A DNA stretch of 64,000 nt from Brachionus plicatilis (Eukaryota; Rotifera; Eurotatoria; Ploima; Brachionidae): assembly GCA_010279815.1 (NCBI GenBank), contig QEOQ01000191.1, positions 1,046,846-1,110,845 on the forward strand. Reading direction: 5' to 3'. Numbering within the stretch: the first letter of the stretch is position 1; each line of letters opens with the position of its first letter. The position numbers and the translations under genes were made by a program. A model generated the notes under the pieces. It had not been told where the DNA came from. It searched no databases and was given only the letters and a program-made list of their open reading frames with translations. Below, piece after piece: positions 21,101 through 31,295 of the stretch.

Positions 21101-21675
21101 GTCTGCAGTCCAAGGTGAGCGCCAACAAAGGCGAGATTGGAGACGCGACGCCCTTCAACGACGCCGTCACTGTCCAAGAGATTTCCAAGCTCTTGGCCGG
21201 CTACGACTTTCAGATGAGAGGCAATGAGGTCATGTACAATGGGTTCACGGGACGCAAGCTAAACTCCCAGGTGTTCCTGGGTCCCACTTATTACCAGCGG
21301 TTGAAGCACATGGTCGACGACAAGATTCACTCGCGGGCAAGGGGTCCTGTGCAGATTTTGAACAGACAGCCGATGGAGGGTCGTTCGCGCGACGGCGGTC
21401 TACGCTTTGGCGAGATGGAACGCGATTGTCAAATTTCTCACGGTGCTGCACAGTTTTTGAAAGAGAGGCTTTTCGAGGTGTCCGATCCGTATCGTGTGCA
21501 TGTGTGCAACTTTTGTGGACTGATTGCCATCGCCCAGCTCAAACAAAAGGCCTACGAGTGCAAAGGATGCAAAAATACCACCCAGATATCCCAAATACGA
21601 ATACCGTATGCTTGTAAATTATTGTTCCAAGAGCTCATGTCAATGGGCATAGCGCCAAGAATGATGGTCTCTTAG
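18115..21675 (+). CDS. POLR2B: DNA-directed RNA polymerase II second-largest subunit RPB2
   Basis: This subunit forms one side of the RNA polymerase II cleft, with the wall, protrusion, hybrid-binding region and clamp anchor. Together with RPB1 it makes the active centre that transcribes mRNA in the nucleus. The 1,186-residue frame is complete and close to the usual metazoan length of about 1,174. It starts with an acidic leader, then [11 protein letters not shown]. Family marks in order include [83 protein letters not shown] (about 944-959) and [20 protein letters not shown]. The C-terminal zinc site uses C1131, C1134, C1149 and C1152. The start is the first of two adjacent ATGs after an in-frame upstream stop region. 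The gene has no introns and is much richer in G+C than its flanks. Confidence 0.97.
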   Translation: MMSEDDMMAYDMGGGMGLDSGEIDPGLWQEACWLVISSFFNEKGLVRQQLDSFDDFIQISIQRIIEETPEVELQAEAQHTSDDSDNAPKYFLKFDQVYLSKPTHWEKNDVRNEKFGPNEARLRNLTYAAPLCVDITQRTVRYSGKSSTENTMVYKQVPIGKIPIMLKSYYCLLHDLEDRDLAEFGECPLDPGGYFIINGSEKVLIGQERMATNTVYVFSMKDHKYAYRCEIRSLLENSSRPTSALFVNLMARGSQSSRKSAVGQLIVAIIPYIKEEIPIIVVFRALGFESDRDILEHVVYDFEDQEMMEKIKPSLDEAFVIQDRNVALSFIGTRGARPGVTKEKRIKYAKEILQKEMLPHVGISDFCESKKAYFLGYMVHRLLLAALGRRELDDRDHIGNKRLDLAGPLLSLLFRGLFRTLIKQMKSYAQYYLDKGQTFNVEVSIKPLIITDGLKYSLATGNWGDQKKAHQARAGVSQVLNRLTYASTLSHLRRVNSPIGRDGKLAKPRQLHNTQWGVICPAETPEGHAVGLVKNLALMSYISVGSQVNPILEFLEEWSMENLEEIAPSTIHDASKVFVNGCWVGIHRDPDHLVATLKKLRRDMDIIVSEVSIIREIREREIRIYTDAGRICRPLLIVEEQKLLLKNKHINQLKENENGLKPYKWKDLIADGVVEYVDTLEEETCMIAMTPEDLQQTEYCSTYTHCEIHPSMILGVCASIIPFPDHNQSPRNTYQSAMGKQAMGVYITNYHIRMDTLAHVLFYPQKPLATTRSMQFLRFSELPAGINAIVAILSYTGYNQEDSIILNWSSVDRGFFRSAFWRSYRDSESKRNYDQVETFEKPERSTCSGMRNAIYEKLEDDGIIAPGTRVSGDDVIIGKTLTLPENEDELGNPAAVKKFTKKDASTFLRASETGIIDQVLVSVSNEGYKFVKVKVRTVKTPQIGDKFASRHGQKGTCGMLYKMEDMPFSCKGITPDLVINPHAIPSRMTVGHLIECLQSKVSANKGEIGDATPFNDAVTVQEISKLLAGYDFQMRGNEVMYNGFTGRKLNSQVFLGPTYYQRLKHMVDDKIHSRARGPVQILNRQPMEGRSRDGGLRFGEMERDCQISHGAAQFLKERLFEVSDPYRVHVCNFCGLIAIAQLKQKAYECKGCKNTTQISQIRIPYACKLLFQELMSMGIAPRMMVS

Positions 21676-21752
21676 GCTCAATGGGCTCGGCTTGCTTTTT
21701 CTAATTGTTATTATTGTCTTTATGAAAAAATGCATCAACAGAAAAAATTCAA

Positions 21753-21758
21753 AATAAA
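21753..21758 (+). terminator. Polyadenylation signal of RPB2
   Basis: AATAAA stands about 80 bases after the stop codon and is followed by a long T-rich stretch. Confidence 0.6.
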
Positions 21759-21985
21759 TTTTTTTTTTTTCTTAAAAATTAAAAAAACTCAAATTTAAAT
21801 GTATAATAAATGATTTTAATAGTTTTTTTTTTTCGCGTTAAATTTGAACTTCATCAGCATACATCATTATTTAAGAATTTTTGACCATGACTACAATTAC
21901 GTTAAAGTAACTGAGTTGAAATATTTTCCTTTAGGCCAATCTCAATTATATTAATTTATCTCTTACTATCGGTCAAGAATTAATG

Positions 21986-22350
21986 TAACTACTTGGAACG
22001 GAAAAAAGTTCACGTGGCCGCTACTTTAACTACTTGGAACGGCAAAAAGTTCACGTGGCCGCAACAAAAACTACTTTGAACGGTAAAAAAAATCCATTTA
22101 GCCGCCTCAGTTACTACTTGGAACGGTTAAAAGTTCACGTGGTCGCCTCAGTTACTACTTGGAACGGCAAAAAAATCATGTGGCCGCTACTTTAACTACT
22201 TGGAACGGCAAAAAAGTCATGTGGCCGCTACTTTAACTCCTTGGAACGGTAAAAAAAATCCATTTAGCCGCCTCAGTTACTACTTGGAACGGCAAAAAGT
22301 GCATGTGGCCGCTACTTTAACTACTTGGGACGGCAAAAAGTTCATGGTCA
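21986..22350. repeat. Minisatellite, about nine units of about 41 bp, some with CACGTG
   Basis: The unit reads roughly ACTACTTGGAACGGCAAAAA, then GTTCACGTGGCCGC, then CTACTTTA or CTCAGTT. Nine copies vary at the centre. Three carry the palindrome CACGTG (22011, 22052 and 22136); others have CATGTG or CATTTA. A single related unit is found at about 58255-58290 on the same strand. Confidence 0.9.
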
Positions 22351-22935
22351 AAATAAATAAAGTGCTACTTTAACTATTTTAACACTACATATGTCAAATA
22401 TTCTTAAGTTCTTGAAAATTTTCAATTTTTAATAACTTTTTATTTTTTCATTACTCTCGTTTATCAAAAATCTAAAATTTAATTGGCTTGCTTCTTATAT
22501 TTTTGATTGTATGTGTCTCACCGAAGTTCGCCTCCACAAACTTTTCGTTAAGTACATTAAACTTTGTCGGTGCCCTTGTTAACAGCTCAAGAATATGCAA
22601 AACAAAACAAAACACCACTCTGTGATATCTGGAATGATACCACAGAGAATACGAATGGATGATTGAAAATGGGTTCTCTATTTAAACTCGTTTTTTTTTT
22701 TTTTTAGATTATTTAGAATTAACTAAAATTATTTATTTATTCAATTTATTAGTGGAAAACATTTAAAAAAAAAACTCAATTATCAATCAAACACTAATGT
22801 TAGAATTAAGTCTTTTGAACAGGATATATCTTTTCTTGTTACTTACCTTGGTAGGGATATACATTTTATCAAAAACGACTCTTTTCAATTTCAATTGGAA
22901 TTAAAATAGAATCTAAACTCGAATGACGGCTTATC
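22351..22935. other. Intergenic DNA, no gene seen
   Basis: Only a short imperfect hairpin, CTCTGTG facing CACAGAG (about 22618-22648), was noticed. Confidence 0.4.
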
Positions 22936-23060
22936 TGACTCTATTAATTTATTTATTTATTTATTTGAATTTAATTAACCTCCTTCAGGAAAAATAAAAA
23001 TAAAAATTAGAAGAAGAGAGTACAAAAAAATAAAAAAATTATACATATATATAAAAATAT
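22936..23060 (-). repeat. LINE 3' tail, family with CTCCTT...GGAGG hairpin
   Basis: On the minus strand it ends in CCTGAAGGAGGTTAATTAAA followed by AAATAAATAAAT. The same end occurs at 34565-34640 and 58757-58830. A short hairpin followed by a tandem AATA tail is usual for LINE 3' ends. Confidence 0.55.
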
Positions 23061-23288
23061 AAAAAAATATTACAATTGTAAGAAAATGAAGAGGAAAATA
23101 GATTGTTTATAATTTAATGGACCTCAAGTTATGAAATTCATCTAGGTCTAGACAATCTTAAGTCAAAGCACTTTAAAACTCTCCTTAGAAATTCTATCGT
23201 GTCTTTCTAGTTGAAGTCTTGATTTGTTTTCTTTAAGTCCACAGTTTTTCAAAAAAATTATTTTATAACAAAATAATTTTTGAAAATT

Positions 23289-23662
23289 TAATTATTTGGT
23301 ATTGTGATTTTCAAAAACAAATGAACAAAAAAATTCAAAAAATTCTTCCTTTTTTGGTAAATTAAAATTAAGGATAATTAAATTTTTTTTAAATAATGCT
23401 GCAATATAGTGCAACATACTTTGTTGTACCTATTTTTACCTTAAATAATTTTTTAAGGTTAAATAGGATAATGAATAAAACATCAATAAAAACTTACTAA
23501 AAATAGAGAAAATAAAGATTTTATATGAGGTAAAAAGGTATGTTGCACTATATTGCAGTATTTTTTAAAATAAATTCTATTATCTTTAATTTTGATTTAC
23601 TAAAAAAGGAAGAATTTTTGTTCATTTTGTACTTGAATTTCACAATACCAATTATTTTATTT
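23289..23662. repeat. Long inverted repeat (MITE-like hairpin)
   Basis: The arms are about 120-140 bases. The inner ends are perfect complements over about 21 bases (CTGCAATATAGTGCAACATAC near 23400 and its complement near 23540). The outer ends share GGTATTGTGA and ATTCTTCCTTTTTT. The loop is about 110 bases. No coding capacity is seen. Confidence 0.75.
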
Positions 23663-23943
23663 TGAAGATTTTTATCTTTTTTCAAAATTAAATTTTTTTA
23701 TGTTTTGGAATACCTGACTGTCTACGGACACTCAATTTGATACCACTGAACCCCATTACACTTGTAGAGAATTTCAAGAGCTATCAAAAAATGTGTCTAG
23801 TTTTTCTCCAGGAAGTACTTTTTTTAAGATTTTTAGATTTAAATAAAACACCTCAGTTATTTCTAGAATCGAATTTAAAAATTCAAAAACGTAGGAGAGG
23901 GGTCAGGTGTCTAAAAAAGTAAAATTTTGTTTTTTCGCTTATA

Positions 23944-24156
23944 ACAATATTGGGCATTGTGAATTTTGGTACAAAATTCAAAAACAAAATAAAAAAAGTA
24001 CCAAAGCTTAAGTTCTGAAGGATGTTCTGTAAATTGTAGCAACTGATACATCCATTGTACCACCAGTATACTGATTCTCCAAAATTCTGCAAAATTCAGA
24101 ACTTTTAATATTTTGTTTTTGTTTTTTTTACCAAATTTCACAATGCCCAATATTGA
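23944..24156. repeat. Second hairpin repeat with CAATATTGGGCATTGTGAA ends
   Basis: CAATATTGGGCATTGTGAA at about 23945 faces its reverse complement at about 24138-24156. The interior (TTCTG, then GATACA, then a TTGTACCACC-like run) resembles part of 38515-38770, so this is a dispersed family. Confidence 0.65.
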
Positions 24157-24288
24157 AATTAAGGGAAAAAACATCATATTCATAAAGCTGAGAAAATTCT
24201 GAATCGAATGGTATATCGTATTAGAGATTTTTTTCAAATGCTTTCTCGTTTTTGAATATTTAAATATACCTGATACCGGGGAAATGGA

Positions 24289-25051
24289 CATAATCTCGAA
24301 AGGTAAAATTCTCGAAAAAAAATCGCGAATAAATAATCTCGGTTGAAAAAATAATGTCGAAAAAAATGATCACAAAAAAGTCTCATCAAAAGTTAATTTT
24401 TAGTACTTCACATATCCCATAAATGAAAAAATCAATTCGATTCTTTTTAATAATTGTTGACGAAGTATTTTATGCATTTATCTTTTTTTGTTTGTATTCG
24501 TGATTGTCTTGCAAAAGTTTGACCACTTAAAACTTGAATAAGATCAGCTTCCATATTACTTTACTCCAGCCTAAAAAGTTCAACAACTTTTTTGATTATC
24601 AGATTATTCCTGGCATCGGGTTTTATACGTGAGTGCCACGACTTTACGGAATTAACAGTTCGGACTAATTGTCATTAGATATTTTTGTCGAGATTTTATC
24701 AGAGTTGCTTAAAAGCCCCTAATAAAAGTCCAAATTTTTTTTTAAATTTGCTAGATCAGGCTTCATATCAAAAAATTTATATATTCTTGGGTTGTCTAAT
24801 GCAATGGATTTGCTATAAATCAGAATTTTGTTGCAATTTTTGTATAAATTTCTTCTTAAGTACTCAAAATTTTAAAGTCCAGACTTGGACTTTTTTTTTG
24901 GAAAATAAAAATTTAAGTCTTTGGTCGGACTTTTGAAAAAAAAAAGTCTGGACTTGGATTTGACTTGAGACTTGTGACTTTTAAACAACTCTGGATTTTA
25001 TTTAATTCTTTTTTTACCTTTCGAGATTTTCCCCTTTCGAGATATTTTCTT
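24289..25051. mobile_element. Probable non-autonomous DNA transposon with TCTCGAAAGG ends
   Basis: The left end has TAATCTCGAAAGGTAAAA and the right end, reversed, has TATCTCGAAAGGGGAAAA. Both repeat the CTCGAAAGG motif. I could not define a target duplication. A hAT MITE sits inside it. Confidence 0.45.
24700..24993. mobile_element. hAT-type MITE, 294 bp
   Basis: The ends are CAGAGTTGCTTAAAAG and its counterpart CAGAGTTGTTTAAAAG on the other strand. A perfect 8-bp duplication GATTTTAT lies at 24692-24699 and 24994-25001. Its right 50 bases closely match the right half of 14219-14321, so the two are one family. Confidence 0.88.
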
Positions 25052-25430
25052 TTCATGATTAAAAGAAAATTTTCAAAGCTCTGCAATGAAAACGAGATTA
25101 AAATTATATGCTGATTGTAAATCTCTTTTTTATTAAATTAACAAAAACGTGAAAAAATTTTTTTTTTCGATTTGTTAATATTGAGAAAGACTAAATTTTT
25201 TTTTCTACAAAATGAATTATAAATTTTTTCAAGAAATTTTCTTCTAGAAATCATATGCAAAACCATTTTGAAAGCGAGTTAAAATTCTTTTCTATTTAGT
25301 GGCAATTTTAAAAAAAGCTTTAAAATTTTAATAAATTTATTTCATACCAAAGCCAAAAAATACTTTTCACTTAAAGATATCATAGAAATTTTAAAATTTA
25401 TATTTTGCATTTTTATTATCCAATTTCAAA

Positions 25431-26355
25431 ATGAATAAGCAAGTAGAAAATAAAGCTTGTGATGAAGATCTTTTATGTAATCATTGTGGTAAGATATTTC
25501 AGTCCGTACCCATTACATTGTTTCCATGTGGATGGGTAATTTGTAGTCACCATTTTGAAGTTCCTATGAAAACGTTTAATTGTTATATGTGTTCAAAAAA
25601 TCACCCGGTTAATGTTGATCAATGTATAAAAACAAAAAATTTAGAATTTAAGTATTTAAAATACAAAGTCAATGAGTCTTTAAAAGAATTTGAAGAGGAA
25701 ATAAACGAGTTGGATCAAATAAAAAAAGACCCGGTAAATTATTTAGATGATGTTTTTGTAAAATTAATTAATAAAATCGACTTACAACGAGAAATGGCTA
25801 AAAAACAGATTGATTCTTATTTTGACAAGCTCTATGGAACAATAAATATGACCAGAAAAAATTTTGAATCAGCAATTGATAAAAATAATGAATTCAAATA
25901 TTTTAGCACTGAAAAAATGAGCCAAGACAAGGATTTGTTTAAAGAGGAATTGTCAAGCATGAAAGATGCCAAAAATAGTTATTTGTCCTTAGTTGATTTA
26001 AGAAGCAAAATTAAACAAAAGAGAGAATCTATCAAAACTGTTGTGAATAGTTTGACTGAAAATAAATCATTTGAAATAGAAAGTGATTCTTTTTATTTGA
26101 TTGATTTTAGTAAATTTGGAAAAATTGAAACCAAAGTAATAAAAAATATTTATTTTTTTCAAATTCATTAATTTTTTTTTTTAATTTTAGCCCATTAACA
26201 ATGAAAATGACTTGGATCGAAAAAATGAAATATTCATTTTTAACCTTGGAAGTGGTATGATCGAAACCATTCTTCAGGCTCCAGAATTTGAAACAGCAGC
26301 AAAAATCGCTAACCGTGCGCTTTTGAAACCAATATTCAGGTTGGCAAAATCTTAA
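25431..26355 (+). CDS. RING-type zinc finger protein with coiled coil, two exons
   Basis: Exon 1 is 25431-26135 and exon 2 is 26191-26355, joined by a 55-base GT-AG intron in phase 0 (GTAATA to TTTTAG). Without splicing the frame stops at 26171. The N-terminus has a RING-like cysteine pattern: C16-x2-C19, C33, C38, H41, C51-x2-C54, then H58, with a FPCGWVIC core. Charged helical sequence follows (residues about 75-150 and 180-215), probably coiled coil, and a C-terminal domain with FIFNLGSG and RALLKPIFRLAKS. The layout is like TRIM proteins without a visible B-box. A role as a ubiquitin ligase is inferred from the RING only. Codon use is AT-rich like its surroundings. Confidence 0.72.
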
Positions 26356-28383
26356 TAATTTTATATTTTTTCATTTTTGCACTTAATATTTATCAATATT
26401 TTTTGTGCAATGTTTAGAAGATTTTATTATGGATTTTGAAAGTTATTTTTTTAATTTTCTGAAATATTGTACAAAAAATATTTGAAAATATAAAAAAATG
26501 AAAATTTAAAAATGTAAAATTATTTATATTTTGCATTAAGGTTAGATTAATTAATTCAAAAAGTTATGTACAAAAATGACAATATTGTTCGTTGTTTTCT
26601 AAATTAATGATTTAATAATTTTTATTAATAATATTTGAATTTTTTTATTATAGGAATTAAATTAAAATCATTTTTTTTCTCAAATCTTTTTAAAATTTCA
26701 ATTTTTTTTTATAAATATACAATCCAAATTCATAAATATAAAATCTTTTAATTAATTAACTTTAAATAAAATTATTCATATTCTGTGAATTTTGAAATGT
26801 TAATTATTTTCTCGAATTTCTCAAATGGACAGAAGTAAGTTAAACGAATAAAAGGAAGTATAATTTCAAATTATTTGAATTAAATGTTTTGCTAGCATTA
26901 GAACATTGGTTAATTTTTTCAAATTGTGATTCTTAAAAAATAAATTAAATCTCAACACTTAAATAAAATATAAAAATTTGCTGAGATAAAAAAATAAATG
27001 CTTCTTTATTTTTTTTCTATTAGTTAAAAGTATTTTTAGAGATTTTTTTCGAAACTCGACTATTTTTATACTTCTTATGGACTTTTCAGTGGGTTGGCTT
27101 CACAGAAATTTTTTTTGAATATTCTGTTTTATTTATTTTAATAGAATTTTGGTAATTTTTTTTTGTTTTATTTAGTCATTGTTTTAGATCAAAGGTTGAA
27201 ATATAGGCTCATAAATTTTTGAAAAATAAATAGAATAATAAAATTTTTTGCTTTAATGGCTATATTTTGAAGACTAAATAAATATTAGTATTTTCATTTT
27301 TACTTTCAAAGATTTAGTTGTACAAAAGTTCGAATAAAAGATTTGATTGCCATATTTAAATTTTTTAAAATGTTATTCCTGCAATGACCCTGCAATTTAA
27401 TTTTAATAATTTACTTATACATATGGTGGCTTGCACACTTTGTTGATTTTTTTAGAGACTTTATTTGGGTGATTAAAGGTTTTATCAGCTAAAAATTCTC
27501 AAAGAATGCGTTTTATAAGAAAAGTTGTTTCAATTTTAAACATTAATTTTTTCTTTATTCCAAGATTCACAATGCCTGAATGATTTTTTTAATAAAACTT
27601 AATTGAAACTACCAATCATTGTTTCATATTGGATAAAAATTTCAAAATAAAATCTGAAAAAAAGCTCCCATATTTAACAAAACATTTAAAGAATAAAAGC
27701 TCATTAGACAAATAAATGATCGATAATTAAAGGAAATTTTTCCCTGTGTAAATAGTTACCTTTTTTAAACTAATTTTAAATTTATTGCATACAGTAAAAA
27801 TAAATAGCAGATTAATTTGATTTTCATATCAAAATACCTTCAAATATGTCAAAAACGTCATTGTAGTAATTTTAGTATTAAAAGATCTCGGAAGTCATTT
27901 TATAAAAAAACTTTTAGTCTGCTTGAAAACCAAATCTAAATAATTAAGATAAATTAAATCTTGGAGTCTTTATGAACACTCAATAAGGTAAATACTGTTC
28001 ATAAAACCATGTCTAAATTTTTACCATTATTTTAAGATATTTAAGAAAAGAACACTTTTAAAGGCAATTTTCTTTTAAAAGAAGCCAATTATTTAATGCT
28101 CTTAAAGCATTAAAAGAGTTTATTAAAAATGCTTTTGAGAATAAAATTGAACTTTGTGAAAAATTTTTGAAAAGTTTTCAGAATTAGTTACTTTATTTTA
28201 AATCTAGAAAAACTTTGATTTTCGAAAGAAAGCTTATTGTGTTTGAGAATGTAAGAAAAAAAATTATTTATTTTAATACTGTAGTTGAATGCCGAGCAAT
28301 AAAATATTTGCTTAAGCTTAAAATCATTTATCAAAATCAAAAATAAGAATATTACAACTAAAAGATGAAAACAAGATGTTTAA
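26356..28383. other. AT-rich DNA, no gene seen
   Basis: No convincing reading frame, RNA gene or structured repeat. Poly(A), poly(T) and weak hairpins occur throughout. Confidence 0.4.
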
Positions 28384-28427
28384 ATGAATCATGCAATGGG
28401 GCCTCACTACAATAACAATAAAACAGG
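28384..28427 (+). CDS. Possible first coding exon
   Basis: ATG at about 28384 opens MNHAMGPHYNNNKTG and runs into a good splice donor (CAGG followed by GTAAGC). The segment is richer in G+C than the neighbourhood. I found no matching second exon on the plus strand, so it is only a candidate. Confidence 0.22.
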
Positions 28428-29694
28428 GTAAGCATTTTTGAAAATTTTAGTTATCAATTTTAATTTAAATAAATTATTTGATTATTTAATTAATTAAGTA
28501 GAAAAATTATTTTGATTGAATTTAATTTATAAAATTCAAAGCATTTTCAGGTTAATTACGACGAAATAAAATTTCAATAAAATTTTTTCTTTGTAACACC
28601 ATTATATTTCAATTCTTTTGATTTTCAACTCTAGAATCAGGATTTAGATCTATTTATATATTCTCATAGCATATCTTTTTATGACTTCAAATTGTCTATC
28701 AACTTTTTCAATTTGATGAAAATGTGATTATTTTTTTAACGATAACCTCACTTTTCGGTGAGACAACGATTTTTTTAAATCGTTCAAAGTCTACAAAGTG
28801 ATTCTTTTTAGTCGATTTAGGTTATCAAAATTTCATTTACAAAGAACTTTTGAAATAAAATTTTTCAGATACGATATAATACTAGTAGATAAATTTTATA
28901 AAAAAAGCTTAAAAATAGCCTAAATTTGGCAGTAAATGATTGATAATTATTTTTTAAATACTAATGGTAATCGATCAACTTTTATATAGGTATTTATTGT
29001 TATTAGTTTTATAAAAGGAGTAATAAATCAATTTTTGGCAAAAAAGAATTAATTTTTTGATCTAATTTATTGACTTTATAGCTCTAGGAATATTTTTCTT
29101 TTAATTTCGTTGTATTAATAAAACTAATTTCTTTTTTTGTTTTAACAAAGTCTTTTGTTTGAGAATTTTAAATTTTAAGTTTTTAAAGCATTTTAATATT
29201 TTTTTTTTTAATTTTTCTGCCGTGTAATAGTGTTTCTTTTTTAAATTATTATTGGTAATGCATTTTAAAATTAACTTTAAGTTTTAACATTGAATGGCAT
29301 TTTTATAAAATTAGAAACCATCTTTTTATAATTTTTTTTTTATATTTTTAATAACTTCGGTTCATTGTTTTAAAAATATCAATTTTTTGAAGCGCTATCG
29401 AAATTTTAAAGGAGTTATTTTTTTAAATAAATTTCAATTTTTATTAAATTCTTAGAATTTATCTTATTTTTTGGTAACTTAGCAGATCAGTGCAGTTGTC
29501 TTGGCTTTATGCGGAAATTGCGGTATTTATAAATTCTACTAAGAATAAGAAAATAAAGTAATGAATATATTGATAATGAGAATATTTTCAAGTATTTAAA
29601 GTAAGATTTTATAAAGCAATTGTTACATCTTTTTTACTAAAAATTGTTAAAATAATCAAATAACATATTAAAAATATTTCGAATTATTTAAGTA
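28428..29694. other. AT-rich DNA, no gene seen
   Basis: Nothing beyond simple AT-rich sequence and short hairpins was noticed. Confidence 0.4.
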
Positions 29695-29696
29695 TA

Positions 29697-30530
29697 CTGT
29701 GCTACTACAATACGGTAAATTCACCATATTTTACACGAATTATGGTAAATTCACGATATTGTACCATTAAATTTATCATAATATCGTCAATTTTATGCCA
29801 CTTGATTTTTTTGTTATAAAGCTCCCATAATATTTTACATTAATTTTTTTTTTTCACCTTTCTAGGAGATAAAAATGAACAAATATATTGCTAGCGCCTA
29901 ATAATTTTTTCATGGTTTTTCGAGCTGAAAATTTCTTTTTTTTAAAAATCATTTTTCAAAAATATGTACTATGATAGTCATTAACTTATTAAGCGCTTAA
30001 TTTTTGAATTGATATTGAATATTTTTTAAAAAAGTTGTTAAAGATTTTTAAAGAAATCATTAAACAAAAATAAAATAAAGTAAAAAAATAACTTATTTAC
30101 TCCATTCTTAAATGTTTTAAATCTTTAGAATTTTTATCTTTAATAAAGATAGCTAATATTTTACTTGTTACAGAAAATTAAAACTAAATATAATATGTTT
30201 AGTGTAATCTATTTAATTAATAAAAAATAATTAATTTGAAATATCGCACTTTTTTTTCATTAATTTTAATTAAAAGACGAAAAAATACACCATATGAGAA
30301 ACTAATATTTAAAACTTTATTAGTATTTAAATTTTTTTTGCCGACTTCTTACCAATTTAACATTTTTGACTAAAAATTACGTCTATTTCAGTCAAAAAAT
30401 TCGATCAAATTTTATTTTTTCACTAAATTTAACAATAATTATCAGAAATTTACGATAAATAGAGTAAAATATCGTGAATTTATCATAATTCATGTAAATT
30501 TTGTGAATTCATCGTATCGCTGCAGCACTG
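29697..30530. mobile_element. Tc1/mariner-like non-autonomous element
   Basis: The inverted ends are about 75 bases and about 75-80% alike. The left end begins CTGTGCTACTACAATACGG and the right end (reversed) begins CAGTGCTGCAGCGATACG. Both continue into AAATTCACGATAT-like sequence. Each end abuts a TA dinucleotide (29695-29696 and 30531-30532), the Tc1/mariner target. CAGTGC is a common Tc1 terminus. No transposase is left inside. Confidence 0.65.
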
Positions 30531-30829
30531 TAAAAAACATTTTTAAATCTAAATTTTCTAATTAAATATTAAAAATTGATTTTATTTTCAATCTGTTTTT
30601 TAAATATTTTTCCTTTAATAAAAATGAAAAGAAACCGTAATCTCTAAAACTAACACGTGTCTAAATACTGATCTTGGTTTTGATAAATAGATAACTGGAT
30701 AATTTTTTTTAATTTCTATAAATTATTTTGATGAATTGAATTTTTCATCTAATTTTCTCATTTCTAGGAAATAATTTTTAGTTCATTCCCAATACAGTTC
30801 TGATTTGTTCTAGTGGCTTTTCCCAAAAT

Positions 30830-31295
30830 TGTCGTAGTTTTACGTAAAATCGTAAAAATTAAAACAGGAAGTTTACCAGATTTTAACGGACTTTACGTAG
30901 AATTTCTTAAAAATCAAAAGTGCAAAAAAATCCAAAATATTGCAATATTTTCAATTTTTTTAATTTTTTTTTTAAATTTATAAAATATTTTAAATAGAAA
31001 AAAATTGGATTTTTACAGCAAAGTAAAATTTTTGATCAAATTACAAGCGCCCAATTTTGCTCAGATATTTTTAGATGCGCAATTAAATTTCATCGCAGAT
31101 TTTTAATTTTTTTTAAGATTTTAAAGCTTTATTTTTAAAATTTTTGAAAAAGGATTGTAATTTCTAAAAATGCAATAAAATTTAGTTGCGCATTTAAAAA
31201 TGTTTGAGCAAGATTGAGCGCTTGAAATTTGATCAAAATTTTACTTTGCTATTTTACGCAAAATTTCGTAAATTTTTATTGATTTTAGCATGAAA
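30830..31295. repeat. Inverted repeat, MITE-like
   Basis: Inner arms at about 31017-31096 and 31171-31248 pair over about 78 bases; both contain AGCAAAGTAAAATT, TTGATCAAATT and AAGCGC. Weaker outer arms share TACGTAAAAT/TTACGCAAAAT-type sequence. No coding capacity is seen. Confidence 0.65.

Noticed and set aside
18308..21617. Many open frames of 60-215 codons on both strands within RPB2
   Set aside because: They are out-of-frame shadows caused by the G+C-rich coding sequence of RPB2.
21986..22350. CRISPR-like array
   Set aside because: The units are head-to-tail without unique spacers and the DNA is eukaryotic; it is a minisatellite.
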